This document shows positions 9,409-18,342 of a stretch of 64,000 bases of DNA, one piece after another. The first letter of the stretch is position 1. Each line of letters opens with the position of its first letter. Under the pieces are notes generated by a model. The model searched no databases, had not been told where the DNA came from, and worked only from the letters and a program-made list of their open reading frames with translations. Origin of the DNA: Lachnospiraceae bacterium G11 (GTDB lineage Bacteria; Bacillota; Clostridia; Lachnospirales; Lachnospiraceae); assembly GCA_900103495.1 (NCBI GenBank), contig FMWZ01000011.1:62001-126000 (forward strand), in the 5' to 3' direction. The translations under genes and the position numbers were made by a program.

Positions 9409-10401
9409 ATGCAATACGCAGATATAGGAATCGATTTAGGTACAGCCAGCATCCTCGTTTATATCAGAGGTAAGGGCGTTGTTTTGAAAGAGCCCTCGGT
9501 TGTAGCTTTTGACAGAGACACAGATAAGATTAAAGCAATCGGTGAAGACGCCCGTTTAATGCTTGGACGTACTCCCGGCAACATAGTTGCAGTAAGACCT
9601 TTACGTCAGGGTGTTATCTCTGACTATACCGTAACCGAGAAGATGATGAAGTACTTCATCCAGAAAGCACTCGGTAAGAGAACCTTCCGTAAGCCCAGAA
9701 TCGCAGTGTGCGTTCCTTCAGGTGTTACAGAGGTTGAGAAGAAGGCAGTTGAGGATGCTACCTACCAGGCAGGTGCAAGAGAAGTTTCCATTATCGAGGA
9801 GCCCATTGCAGCAGCTATCGGTGCAGGTATCGACATCTCTAAGCCCTGCGGAAACATGATTGTTGATATCGGTGGTGGTACTTCCGATATTGCAGTTATT
9901 TCCCTTGGCGGCGCCGTTGTAAGTGCATCCGTTAAGGTTGCCGGCGATGACTTCGATGAAGCTATCGTTCGTTACATGCGTAAGAAGCATAATCTCCTCA
10001 TCGGTGAGAGAACCGCAGAGGACATTAAGATTAAGATCGGTACAGCATTCAGACGTGCCGAAGTAGATTATATGGATGTCAGAGGACGTAACCTCGTAAC
10101 AGGTCTTCCCAAGACAGTCCGCGTTTCCTCAGAAGAGACAGAAGAGGCTTTGAGAGAGCCCACCCAGCAGATTATCGAAGTAATCCACAGCGTGCTGGAG
10201 AAGACTCCCCCTGAACTTGCAGCCGATATTGCCGACAGAGGAATCGTACTCACAGGTGGCGGAAGCTTACTTAACGGACTTGAGGACCTTATCTACGACA
10301 GAACCGGCATCAACACCATGACAGCTGAAGATCCCATGACCGCAGTTGCCATCGGTACCGGTAAGTATGTAGAGTTCCAGGCAGGTTACAGAGAAGACTA
10401 A
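9409..10401 (+). CDS. mreB: MreB/Mbl-family rod-shape determining protein
   Basis: 330 residues, bacterial actin homologue that organises lateral wall synthesis. Seen: phosphate-1 motif IGIDLGTASILVY at the N terminus, phosphate-2 region VDIGGGTSDIAVISLGG, hinge and adenosine motif GIVLTGGGSLLNGLEDL. An upstream ATG at 9358 has no ribosome binding site, whereas AAAGGGG precedes 9409. The following genes encode two flagellar rod proteins, reproducing the mbl-flhO-flhP order of Bacillus, so this copy is probably the Mbl-type paralogue rather than the mreBCD-linked one. A TATAAT occurs at 9320-9325 without a clear -35. Confidence 0.92.
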   Translation: MQYADIGIDLGTASILVYIRGKGVVLKEPSVVAFDRDTDKIKAIGEDARLMLGRTPGNIVAVRPLRQGVISDYTVTEKMMKYFIQKALGKRTFRKPRIAVCVPSGVTEVEKKAVEDATYQAGAREVSIIEEPIAAAIGAGIDISKPCGNMIVDIGGGTSDIAVISLGGAVVSASVKVAGDDFDEAIVRYMRKKHNLLIGERTAEDIKIKIGTAFRRAEVDYMDVRGRNLVTGLPKTVRVSSEETEEALREPTQQIIEVIHSVLEKTPPELAADIADRGIVLTGGGSLLNGLEDLIYDRTGINTMTAEDPMTAVAIGTGKYVEFQAGYRED

Positions 10402-10423
10402 GATTCCCTAAGGAGGCAGCTTA

Positions 10424-11197
10424 ATGTTAAAAGGACTGTACACAGCTTATACAGGCTTGCGCCATGAACAGCACCGTATGGATATTATGACCAACAACCT
10501 GGCCAATTCCACCACGGTAGGCTTCAAGAAAGAAGGCTCTACCAGCCAGTCCTTTGACGAAATTCTGGCATACCGACTTAAGGATACAACAGACGTAGGA
10601 AATCTCGCCAAGAGAATCGGGTACAATACCCCCGGTGTTAAGATTGGCGAGACCTACACATATTATGATCAGGGTCCTTTCCAGGCCACCAATAATACCT
10701 ATGACCTGGCACTGGGAGGGAACGGATTCTTCACGATTGAATTCACCAATAAGGCGGGAGAAACAACTACAATGTATACTCGCGCCGGTGATTTTACACT
10801 TACCAAGGACGGATATCTTGTTACCAAGGACGGGGACTACGTGCTGGGTACCAACGGTCGTATCAGACTTGATACCCTCGCGGACGCAACTGTCAACAAG
10901 GACGGAAGCATCATGCAAAATGGTGTGACTGTAGCTCGGTTAAGACTCACAGATTTCGAGGATTATGATTATCTTGAGCACTACGGCGAGACATATTTTG
11001 TTCCCGTTGAAGGCTACACAACCAAGGCTGCCGATGCTGAAGTTTATTCCGGTTATTTGGAGACCGCCAATGTTTCGGTGGTAACGGAAATGGTTAATAT
11101 GATTTCTATTACCAGAGCCTATGAGAGTAATCAGAAGATTATGCAGGCTTACGATGAGACTCTTGAGCAGGCAGCAAACCAGACCGGAAGGCTCTAA
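10424..11197 (+). CDS. flhO: flagellar basal-body rod protein (FlgF/FlhO type)
   Basis: 257 residues. N-terminal flagellar rod motif MLKGLYTAYTGLRHEQHRMD with the NNLANSTTVGFKKE signature; C-terminal rod/hook motif ETANVSVVTEMVNMISITRA, YESNQKIMQAYDETLEQA. Belongs to the FlgE/F/G family and builds the flagellar rod or hook, exported by the flagellar type III apparatus. GGAGGC lies 8 nt upstream. First of three flagellar genes in tandem after mreB; the FlgF-versus-FlgG assignment within the pair is by analogy with flhO-flhP. Confidence 0.9.
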   Translation: MLKGLYTAYTGLRHEQHRMDIMTNNLANSTTVGFKKEGSTSQSFDEILAYRLKDTTDVGNLAKRIGYNTPGVKIGETYTYYDQGPFQATNNTYDLALGGNGFFTIEFTNKAGETTTMYTRAGDFTLTKDGYLVTKDGDYVLGTNGRIRLDTLADATVNKDGSIMQNGVTVARLRLTDFEDYDYLEHYGETYFVPVEGYTTKAADAEVYSGYLETANVSVVTEMVNMISITRAYESNQKIMQAYDETLEQAANQTGRL

Positions 11198-11231
11198 TCC
11201 TTAAGGATTAAGAAAACAGGAGGATGACTGT

Positions 11232-12053
11232 ATGGTAAGAAGTTTGTGGAGTGCCGCTTCCGGCATGAACGCACAGCAGGTTAATCTGGATACAATTGCC
11301 AATAACCTTGCCAATGTCAATACCGTAGGTTTCAAGACCACGGTTAATGAATTCAAATCTCTTTTATATCAGAATATTCAGACCAGAACCACATCAGCCA
11401 ACGGCGATACCAAACCCGTAGGTGCTCAGGTGGGCCTGGGTGTCAGGAATGCTTCCATGATATCAATTTTTAAACAGGGTGCAGCCAACGCTACAGAGAG
11501 TGATACCGCTTTCTGTATTGAAGGTGAAGGCTTCTTTGCGGTAAGGGGAAACGATGCCCAGACTTATTACACCAGAAACGGTGACTTTACCTGGACATTG
11601 GGTAACAACAACACCCTTATTCTTACCACCACAGAAGGACTTCCTGTACTCAGCACCACGGGAGCTTTGATAACTCTTCCCAGAGATCAGTACGTTACTT
11701 CAAGAATAACGGTTACCGCTGATGGTACAGTTTGCTACCCCGATGAGAACAATGTTCCTCAGTCCATGGGATTTGCAATCGGTCTTTATCAGTTCAATAA
11801 CCCCGCAGGTCTCAACAAGGAAGACAGCACAATCTACGGCGTAACCGACGCCAGTGGCCCCGCTCTTAACGAGGCAACAAACGGAGCCCTCCAGAGAAGT
11901 AAGCTTTTACAGGGCTATCTGGAGCAGTCAAACGTACAGGTTGCAGATGAGATGGTAAGCATGATTATTACACAGCGTGCTTATGAGATGAACTCAAAGG
12001 CTATTCAGGCATCTGATGAGATGATGCAGCAGGCAAACAACCTTCGTAGATAA
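11232..12053 (+). CDS. flhP: flagellar basal-body rod protein (FlgG/FlhP type)
   Basis: 273 residues. N-terminal MVRSLWSAASGMNAQQVNLD and IANNLANVNTVGFKTT; C-terminal YLEQSNVQVADEMVSMIITQ, RAYEMNSKAIQASDEMMQQA. This is the classical FlgG-type distal rod protein layout. Preceded by AGGAGGATG. Paralogous to the gene upstream; the pair arises from gene duplication typical of this family. Contributes to the rod that crosses the cell wall. Confidence 0.92.
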   Translation: MVRSLWSAASGMNAQQVNLDTIANNLANVNTVGFKTTVNEFKSLLYQNIQTRTTSANGDTKPVGAQVGLGVRNASMISIFKQGAANATESDTAFCIEGEGFFAVRGNDAQTYYTRNGDFTWTLGNNNTLILTTTEGLPVLSTTGALITLPRDQYVTSRITVTADGTVCYPDENNVPQSMGFAIGLYQFNNPAGLNKEDSTIYGVTDASGPALNEATNGALQRSKLLQGYLEQSNVQVADEMVSMIITQRAYEMNSKAIQASDEMMQQANNLRR

Positions 12054-12069
12054 TTTGGGAGGTTAAGGT

Positions 12070-12453
12070 ATGGATTATTCAGGAATTTCCGCTTATTCAA
12101 ATATACTGACTTCGCAGTATAACACAGCGAAGACCAATGAACTTAAGGGCAAACTTACAAACAGCGCGGCACAGTCTGACGAAGAACTGATGGCTGCCTG
12201 CAAGGAGTTTGAGGCCTATTTCATTGAGCAGGTTTTTAAAGGGATGGAGAAGACAGTAGTAAAGGCAGACAACTCCTCCTCCTCAACAAGCACAGTGGTA
12301 GATTTCTACAAGGATGAGCTTTACAAGAAGCTTGCAAAACAGACTACGGAGACCAACAGTATCGGCCTTGCACAACAGATGTACGACCAGATGAAGAGAA
12401 ATCTCCAGGCTATTCCCACGGTGGACGAAGCAGGGGAAAGCGAATCAGTCTGA
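12070..12453 (+). CDS. rod-binding protein, FlgJ N-terminal-domain type
   Basis: 127 residues. The core DEELMAACKEFEAYFIEQVF, MYDQMKRN and serine-rich middle match the rod-binding domain found at the N terminus of FlgJ (PF10135-type). The muramidase half of proteobacterial FlgJ is absent, as usual in Firmicutes where the wall-lytic activity is separate. Likely acts as rod assembly scaffold together with the two upstream proteins. GGGAGG precedes the ATG. Last gene before a terminator. Confidence 0.85.
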   Translation: MDYSGISAYSNILTSQYNTAKTNELKGKLTNSAAQSDEELMAACKEFEAYFIEQVFKGMEKTVVKADNSSSSTSTVVDFYKDELYKKLAKQTTETNSIGLAQQMYDQMKRNLQAIPTVDEAGESESV

Positions 12454-12468
12454 ACATTTAGAAATTCG

Positions 12469-12493
12469 GGACTGCCTTAAGGCAGTCCTTTTT
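12469..12493 (+). terminator. intrinsic terminator after the flagellar rod genes
   Basis: GGACTGCC-TTAA-GGCAGTCC (12469-12488) followed by TTTTTAG. Perfect 8-bp stem with a tetraloop and a T run. Confidence 0.9.
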
Positions 12494-12511
12494 AGTATTT
12501 AAAGGCAGTGT

Positions 12512-14743
12512 ATGGAAACAATTAAGGGTTACGTAGATCACATTATTTTTCACAACAGCGACAACGGCTATACAGTTATGAACTTCATCAGCTCCGGCGA
12601 TGAAGTTGTTTGCGTGGGCACTTTCCCGGATCTGGCAGAGGGAGAAAACCTTTCATTAAACGGCGAGTATATTTCCCATCCGACCTACGGCGAACAGTTC
12701 AAGGTATCCTCCTATGAGACAATCCTTCCCACGGACAGGGAAAGCATGGAAAGGTATTTAAGAAGCGGAGCTGTCAAAGGCGTAGGTGCCGCACTTGCTT
12801 CGCGAATCCTAAGGAAATTCGGTGACGATACCTTAAGAATCCTTGAGGAGGAGCCGGAGCGACTTTCTGAAATCAAGGGAATCAGCCCTGCCAAAGCAAG
12901 GGATATCGGCAATCAGATTGAGAACAGAAAAGAGCAAAGAGACGCCATTCTCTTTCTTTCGGGCTATGGCATAAGTCCTGCCATGGCTTACAAAATTTAC
13001 GATACTTACGGGATGAGTCTGTATATGATTCTCAGGGAGAACCCCTACAGACTTGCCGAAGACATAAACGGAATCGGATTCAAAACCGCAGATGAAATAG
13101 CTTCGAGAATCGGAATAAACACAGACTCGGAGTTTCGAATCAGAAGCGGTATCATGTATATTCTTTTCACCGCCACCACCGAGGGACACGTGTATCTTCC
13201 AAGGGAAATGGTGGTTTCACAGTGCGCTGAACTTTTGGATTTGACCGAAGAAGCCATCACCCCCGTCATCGACAACCTGGTTATGGACAAGAAGGTTGTG
13301 GTCAAGAACAAAGATCAGATTTTTGCGGCAAATAACTATTATGCGGAACTGAGCTGCGCCAGAATGTTAAGCGACATCAACAGCTACGTTTCATCCGGAG
13401 AGGCCATGCTTAAGAGGGATGAGGAAAAGGTCAGAACCAAAATAAGGCAGCTGGCGGAATCAGAGAATCTTGAGTTTGATGAGCTTCAGGAAGAGGCTGT
13501 ATTTGAGAGCGTACGTAACGGTGTATTCATCCTCTCCGGAGGTCCCGGAACCGGCAAAACCACAACCATAAATACAATAATTAAACTCTTCATGGAGGAG
13601 GGCCTTGATATTTTCCTGGCAGCTCCCACCGGAAGAGCGGCCAAGAGAATGACAGAAGCCACGGGCTTTGAGGCCAAGACCATCCACAGAATGCTGGAAT
13701 TAAACGGCGCCCCCGAGGAGGGAGACAGGAATCTGGCAAGATTTGAGAGAAATGAAGACAATCCTCTGGAAGCCGACGTAATAATAATCGATGAAATGTC
13801 CATGGTGGATCTGCCCCTTTTCAGGGCACTTTTAAGAGCCATAACCCCCGGAACCAGACTGATTATGGTGGGGGATGTGAATCAGCTTCCCAGCGTGGGC
13901 CCGGGACAGATTCTAAGGGACCTTATAGAGAGTGAAAGATTCCCTGTGGTCATTCTTCAAAAGATTTTCAGACAGGCCGAGGTCAGCGACATCGTTGTAA
14001 ACGCCCACAAAATAAACAGGGGCGAAGCCATAGCCTTGGACAACAAGAGTAAGGACTTTTTCTTCCTGGAAAGAAATGACACAAATGTCATTTATAAACA
14101 TATGATTCAGCTAATCAGGGATAAGCTTCCAGGATATGTGGGAGCCACACCCTTTGACATCCAGGTCCTTACCCCAATGCGAAAGGGGGCCCTTGGAGTT
14201 GAAACCTTAAACGGAATTCTCCAGGAGTATCTGAACCCTGCGGATGAGCACAAGAAGGAACACAGAACCGGTGACCGTCTCTTCAGAGAAGGTGACAAGG
14301 TCATGCAGATAAAGAATAACTACAAAATCGAGTGGGAAGTCAGAAGCAAATACAACATCCCCATCGACAGCGGTATGGGCGTATTTAACGGCGATATCGG
14401 AACCATCAAAGAGATAAATGAGTATGCCTCAAGCCTTGAGGTGGAATTTGATGAGGGTAAAATCGTAACCTATCCCTTCTCCGGCCTGGACGAACTGGAT
14501 CTGTCCTATGCCATAACAATTCATAAATCCCAGGGAAGCGAGTATCCTGCTGTTATTCTGCCACTTTTGACAGGTCCCAGAATGCTGTTTAACAGAAATC
14601 TTTTATACACGGCAATCACTAGAGCAAAGAACTGCGTTACAATCCTTGGAAGCAGCGAAACTGTCAGAAATATGATTGATAACGAAACCGAGAACAAGCG
14701 CTACACAGCCCTTAAGGACAGAATAAGGGAGGTAATGCCATGA
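12512..14743 (+). CDS. recD2: ATP-dependent DNA helicase RecD2
   Basis: 743 residues, the RecB/C-independent RecD-like form. N-terminal OB-like region (METIKGYVDHIIFHNSDNGY) and helix-hairpin-helix repeats around residues 85-200 (GVGAALASRIL, IKGISPAKARDIG, INGIGFKTADEIA), then Walker A LSGGPGTGKTTTIN near residue 345, Walker B VIIIDEMSMVD, GDVNQLPSVGPGQ and the C-terminal motif ITIHKSQGSEYPAVILPL. A 5'-3' helicase in recombination and replication-fork maintenance. Its stop overlaps the comFC start as ATGA. Confidence 0.95.
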   Translation: METIKGYVDHIIFHNSDNGYTVMNFISSGDEVVCVGTFPDLAEGENLSLNGEYISHPTYGEQFKVSSYETILPTDRESMERYLRSGAVKGVGAALASRILRKFGDDTLRILEEEPERLSEIKGISPAKARDIGNQIENRKEQRDAILFLSGYGISPAMAYKIYDTYGMSLYMILRENPYRLAEDINGIGFKTADEIASRIGINTDSEFRIRSGIMYILFTATTEGHVYLPREMVVSQCAELLDLTEEAITPVIDNLVMDKKVVVKNKDQIFAANNYYAELSCARMLSDINSYVSSGEAMLKRDEEKVRTKIRQLAESENLEFDELQEEAVFESVRNGVFILSGGPGTGKTTTINTIIKLFMEEGLDIFLAAPTGRAAKRMTEATGFEAKTIHRMLELNGAPEEGDRNLARFERNEDNPLEADVIIIDEMSMVDLPLFRALLRAITPGTRLIMVGDVNQLPSVGPGQILRDLIESERFPVVILQKIFRQAEVSDIVVNAHKINRGEAIALDNKSKDFFFLERNDTNVIYKHMIQLIRDKLPGYVGATPFDIQVLTPMRKGALGVETLNGILQEYLNPADEHKKEHRTGDRLFREGDKVMQIKNNYKIEWEVRSKYNIPIDSGMGVFNGDIGTIKEINEYASSLEVEFDEGKIVTYPFSGLDELDLSYAITIHKSQGSEYPAVILPLLTGPRMLFNRNLLYTAITRAKNCVTILGSSETVRNMIDNETENKRYTALKDRIREVMP

Positions 14744-15483
14744 CGGAAACCCTGATAGAGATAATTGGTGAGGCTATAGGATTTGTTGCGGATTTGGTAA
14801 TTGATTTGGTTTTCCCCAGAAGATGCCCCATCTGCAACGAGCCCTTAAGACCCGGAAAGCTTATTCATCCCGAATGTGAAAAAAAGATGGTTCCCATAAC
14901 AAGGAATTACTGCCTTAAATGCGGGAGACCCATTAAGGATGGCGAGAAGGAATACTGCACAGACTGCGAGGGAAAAGAGCGCTACTTTGACGAAGGCAGG
15001 GTGGCCTTTGAGTATTCTGCCCTTTCGGGAGCTATGTATAAGTTCAAATATTCCCACAAACCGGAGTACGGTGAGTGCCTCGGAATGATGACGGCAGAGG
15101 CTCTTAAGAAAGAATTAAGACTTTGGGATGCGGACGCAATTATCCCCATTCCCATACACAAAAACAGGAAGAAAACCAGAGGGTACAATCAGGCCGAAAT
15201 CCTAGCAAAATCAATAGGTAGGCACGCTCACATACCTGTGAAGACGAACCTTGTAAAAAGGGTTGCGGACACCCCGAGATTAAAGGATCTGAATCCCGCA
15301 GAACGCCAAAATTGTTTGAAAAACTCTTTTAAATTGACTGTAGATGATGTAAAATTAAAGAAAATTATATTAGTCGATGATATCTACACGACAGGATCTA
15401 CAATTGACACCGTGGCTCGCCTATTGAAAGAGTACGGTGTTAGAAGTGTCTATTTTGTTACTATTACCGCCGGTAACGGGTAA
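14740..15483 (+). CDS. comFC: ComF-family phosphoribosyltransferase-like protein
   Basis: 247 residues. N-terminal zinc-ribbon-like cysteines (CPICNEPL, CLKCGRPI, YCTDCEGK) and a C-terminal type I PRTase fold with the PRPP motif IILVDDIYTTGSTIDT. ComFC is needed for DNA uptake in competent Firmicutes and also belongs to a family (GntX-like) with roles in DNA metabolism. Translationally coupled to recD2 by a 4-bp overlap and followed by a YvyF-like gene, as in the Bacillus comF-yvyF-flg region. Whether this organism is competent cannot be judged here. Confidence 0.88.
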   Translation: MTETLIEIIGEAIGFVADLVIDLVFPRRCPICNEPLRPGKLIHPECEKKMVPITRNYCLKCGRPIKDGEKEYCTDCEGKERYFDEGRVAFEYSALSGAMYKFKYSHKPEYGECLGMMTAEALKKELRLWDADAIIPIPIHKNRKKTRGYNQAEILAKSIGRHAHIPVKTNLVKRVADTPRLKDLNPAERQNCLKNSFKLTVDDVKLKKIILVDDIYTTGSTIDTVARLLKEYGVRSVYFVTITAGNG

Positions 15484-15521
15484 TAAGCCCGTATATCGTA
15501 TAAACTATTGGAGGTGGCTCT

Positions 15522-15926
15522 ATGGATGTTAGAAACTGTAGGAAGTGCGGAAGAATTTTCAACTATGTGATGGGTCCCATTATGTGCCCCGCATGTGCTG
15601 AAGCTCAGGAAGCTAAGTTCCAGACCGTCAAGACTTATATCAGGGAGAATCCCGGCGTGGGTGTTCCTGAAGTTGCGAGGGAATGTGACGTAGAGACAAG
15701 CCAGATTTATCAGTGGCTTAGAGAAGAAAGATTACAGCTTGGTGAAGGTTCCGTTATTTCCCTTGAGTGTGAAAACTGTGGAGCATCTATAACCAGCGGT
15801 AGATTCTGCGACAAATGTAAGAAGGAAGTTATGAACGGCATGAGAGCCGCAAGCAGAGTCGAGAAGCCCGCCGAGCAGCCTAAGATTAAGGTTGAAGACG
15901 GTAAGAACAAGATGAGATTCCTGTAA
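15522..15926 (+). CDS. yvyF: YvyF-like flagellar operon protein (TIGR03826 type)
   Basis: 134 residues. N-terminal CRKCGRIFNY and MCPACAEA zinc-knuckle pairs, a helix-turn-helix-like middle (VPEVARECDVETSQIYQWLR) and a second cysteine cluster CENCGASITSGRFCDKCKK. This resembles the small flagellar-region regulator family represented by YvyF, usually adjacent to flagellar genes and comFC. A role in flagellar gene control is inferred from family and neighbourhood. GGAGG precedes the ATG. Confidence 0.75.
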   Translation: MDVRNCRKCGRIFNYVMGPIMCPACAEAQEAKFQTVKTYIRENPGVGVPEVARECDVETSQIYQWLREERLQLGEGSVISLECENCGASITSGRFCDKCKKEVMNGMRAASRVEKPAEQPKIKVEDGKNKMRFL

Positions 15927-15950
15927 TAGAGGAAAGGTTTTACTGGTTAC

Positions 15951-16343
15951 ATGGTAAATGAAGAACGCGTCATCTTAATGACGAGAATGGCATCATACGA
16001 AGCCGGAGAAGGAAAGAAGAACATCAAAATCGGCGATTATTTTCGTGCGGACTATTTGTCCAAGCAGCTTTTGAAATCTCTGATTTTTTCGACGATTTCT
16101 TTTGTCATCGGCTTGGTTTTGTATGTCCTTTATAACTTCGATTTTTTACTCGAAAATGTCTATAAGATTGATCTTTTGGCCCTGGGCAAGAAAATGCTCA
16201 CAGGCTACATAGTATTAGTGGTCGTTTATGGGTTGATAACCTACATTGTTTATGCATTTCGTTATCGTAATGCACGCAAGAATCTGAAGACTTACTATGG
16301 CAATCTGAAGAAACTATCGTCGATGTATTCAGAGGGAAGATAA
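15951..16343 (+). CDS. small two-helix membrane protein, unknown function
   Basis: 130 residues with two hydrophobic segments (SLIFSTISFVIGLVLYVLYN and MLTGYIVLVVVYGLITYIVY) flanked by charged cytoplasmic ends. I do not recognise the family. It sits between the YvyF-like gene and a larger membrane protein upstream of cdaA, in the same direction and with short gaps. AGGAAAGG lies upstream of the ATG at a rather long spacing; a downstream ATG is an alternative start. Confidence 0.6.
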   Translation: MVNEERVILMTRMASYEAGEGKKNIKIGDYFRADYLSKQLLKSLIFSTISFVIGLVLYVLYNFDFLLENVYKIDLLALGKKMLTGYIVLVVVYGLITYIVYAFRYRNARKNLKTYYGNLKKLSSMYSEGR

Positions 16344-16378
16344 AGATTTACGATTAACGAAAGGGTACAATCTCAGAA

Positions 16379-17425
16379 ATGACGACATTATTGGAATTGA
16401 AAGAATACATTAAACGTTTTTACAGCAAGTACGAGGTGTATGTTACACCCGCACTTAAGACCATCATGGCCCTTGTAATGCTGATGATGATCAACGGAAG
16501 TCTTGGTTTCATGTCGAGACTTAACAACTTCGCGCTGGTTCTCATTGTTGCACTTATGTGCTCCTTCCTGCCCACAGGATTTATGATTGTGTTTGGCGCT
16601 CTCTACATCCTGGGACATATGTATGCACTGGCCATGGAAGCTGCCATTGTGGTGGGATGCGTTTTCTTAATCCTGCTTCTTTTGTATTTTTCATTCAGCC
16701 CCAAGGATGCTTTGGTGGTTGTCTTATTGCCCATCTGCTTTGTGCTTAAGATACCTTACATCATCCCCATCGCTGTAGGACTTTTGCTTACACCCGCATC
16801 TATTGCATCAGTAGCCTGCGGAACAGTGGTTTACTTCATTGTTCACGTTGTGAAGGAAAGCTCCACAAGCATAGGCTCTATGGAAGCAGCCGAAATAATG
16901 GCAAGAATCAGACTTGTTATCGATAACCTTCTTAACAACAAGGAGATGGTGGTTACAATTGTTGCCTTCTCCGTTACGGTTATCGTTGTTTACATCATCA
17001 GACGTCTCGCAATTGTGAAGGCCTGGACCATTGCAGCAATTGCAGGCGGCATTGTGAATGCGGTTGTACTTCTGGTGGGAGATCTGGCAGCCGACATTGA
17101 TATCTCCATCATCGGAGTTATTCTGGGAACCATCGTTTCCGTTTTGCTGGCAAAGGTAGTGGAGTTCTTCGCATTTAACCTTGATTATTCAAGAACTGAG
17201 AAGGTTCAGTTTGAGGACGATGAGTACTACTACTATGTGAAGGCCGTTCCCAAGATTACCGTTTCAACTCCCGCAAGAACTGTTAAGAGAATCAACACAA
17301 GACACAGTTCAGGCAGAGGAGGCTCATCAAGACAGAGAGCACAGGATTACTATCCCGAAGAGGAGAATTACGACTACTTCGGGGAGAACGAGGTAGAGGA
17401 TTACACAGATTCCGATCCTCGATAA
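16379..17425 (+). CDS. multi-pass membrane protein upstream of cdaA, unknown function
   Basis: 348 residues with about eight hydrophobic segments through residue ~270 (for example TIMALVMLMMINGSLGF, VLIVALMCSFLPTGFMIVFG, IIGVILGTIVSVLLAKVVEF) and a hydrophilic tail rich in Tyr, Asp, Glu and Arg/Ser (DDEYYYYVKAVPK, SSGRGGSSRQRAQ). No enzymatic motif seen. It directly precedes cdaA-cdaR, so a link to c-di-AMP signalling or envelope homeostasis is possible. The cytoplasmic tail could be an interaction platform; this is inference. Confidence 0.65.
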   Translation: MTTLLELKEYIKRFYSKYEVYVTPALKTIMALVMLMMINGSLGFMSRLNNFALVLIVALMCSFLPTGFMIVFGALYILGHMYALAMEAAIVVGCVFLILLLLYFSFSPKDALVVVLLPICFVLKIPYIIPIAVGLLLTPASIASVACGTVVYFIVHVVKESSTSIGSMEAAEIMARIRLVIDNLLNNKEMVVTIVAFSVTVIVVYIIRRLAIVKAWTIAAIAGGIVNAVVLLVGDLAADIDISIIGVILGTIVSVLLAKVVEFFAFNLDYSRTEKVQFEDDEYYYYVKAVPKITVSTPARTVKRINTRHSSGRGGSSRQRAQDYYPEEENYDYFGENEVEDYTDSDPR

Positions 17426-17451
17426 ATACACACAGGATGTGAGTATAGAAC

Positions 17452-18342
17452 ATGGAACAATTAGCCGGTCAGGTAACAGAATTTATCGGTAGCATCCGTT
17501 TACCTCTTTCCTTTGAGATTACGGATATAGTAGAGATATTGATTATCTCCTACTTGGTGTACCACATAATGATTTGGATCAAGAATACCAGGGCTTGGAT
17601 TCTTATGAAGGGCCTTGCGGTTATTCTTGCCTTTATGTTGCTTGCGGTTGTCTTCAACATGCAGACCATCCTATGGATTGTCAGCAATGTTCTCGGCTTT
17701 GCCATCACAGCTTTAATCGTTGTATTGCAGCCTGAGCTGCGTAAAGCTCTGGAAGAACTTGGACGTAAGAGTCTTTTGAGTTCGGTTTTCCTTTTTGATT
17801 CAGTAAGAAGAGACGGAGGAGTTACCTCCGATAAGACCATCACCGAGATCGTCAAGGCCTGCATGGAAATGGCAAGAGCCAAGACGGGCGCTTTGATTGT
17901 CATCGAAGGCGAACAGAACTTAAGTGAGTTTGAAAGCACAGGAATTGACCTTGATGCGGTTGTATCAAGTCAGCTCCTTATCAATATTTTCGAGCACAAC
18001 ACACCTCTTCACGATGGTGCTGTTGTGGTAAGCGGAAACCGTGTTACATCTGCAACCTGTTATCTTCCCTTATCCGACAACAAGGAACTCAGTAAGGATT
18101 TGGGAACAAGACACAGAGCGGGCGTAGGTGTTTCGGAGGTAACGGATTCCTTTACCATTATCGTCTCCGAGGAGACAGGTAAGGTCAGCGTGGCTTTGGA
18201 GGGCAACCTTGAGAGAAGCCTTAACGCAGAAGCCTTAACGGACAGATTGCGCACATTCTGTCACAAAAATATAGAGGATACGGAGAAGAAACGCTTCGTA
18301 TGGCCGGGAAGGAGCAGACGTGAAAAAGAAGCTGACAAATAA
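17452..18342 (+). CDS. cdaA: diadenylate cyclase CdaA (c-di-AMP synthase)
   Basis: 296 residues. N-terminal three hydrophobic helices (DIVEILIISYLVYHIMIWI, AVILAFMLLAVVFN, LWIVSNVLGFAITALIVVLQ) and a DAC domain with the catalytic DGA motif (LHDGAVVVSGNRV) and RHR motif (GTRHRAGVGVSEVTDS). It makes c-di-AMP from two ATP at the membrane. The gene overlaps the next one, cdaR, by 23 bp, the standard regulator pair. In Bacillus the third gene is glmM; here it is absent and an HPr gene follows. Confidence 0.95.
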   Translation: MEQLAGQVTEFIGSIRLPLSFEITDIVEILIISYLVYHIMIWIKNTRAWILMKGLAVILAFMLLAVVFNMQTILWIVSNVLGFAITALIVVLQPELRKALEELGRKSLLSSVFLFDSVRRDGGVTSDKTITEIVKACMEMARAKTGALIVIEGEQNLSEFESTGIDLDAVVSSQLLINIFEHNTPLHDGAVVVSGNRVTSATCYLPLSDNKELSKDLGTRHRAGVGVSEVTDSFTIIVSEETGKVSVALEGNLERSLNAEALTDRLRTFCHKNIEDTEKKRFVWPGRSRREKEADK

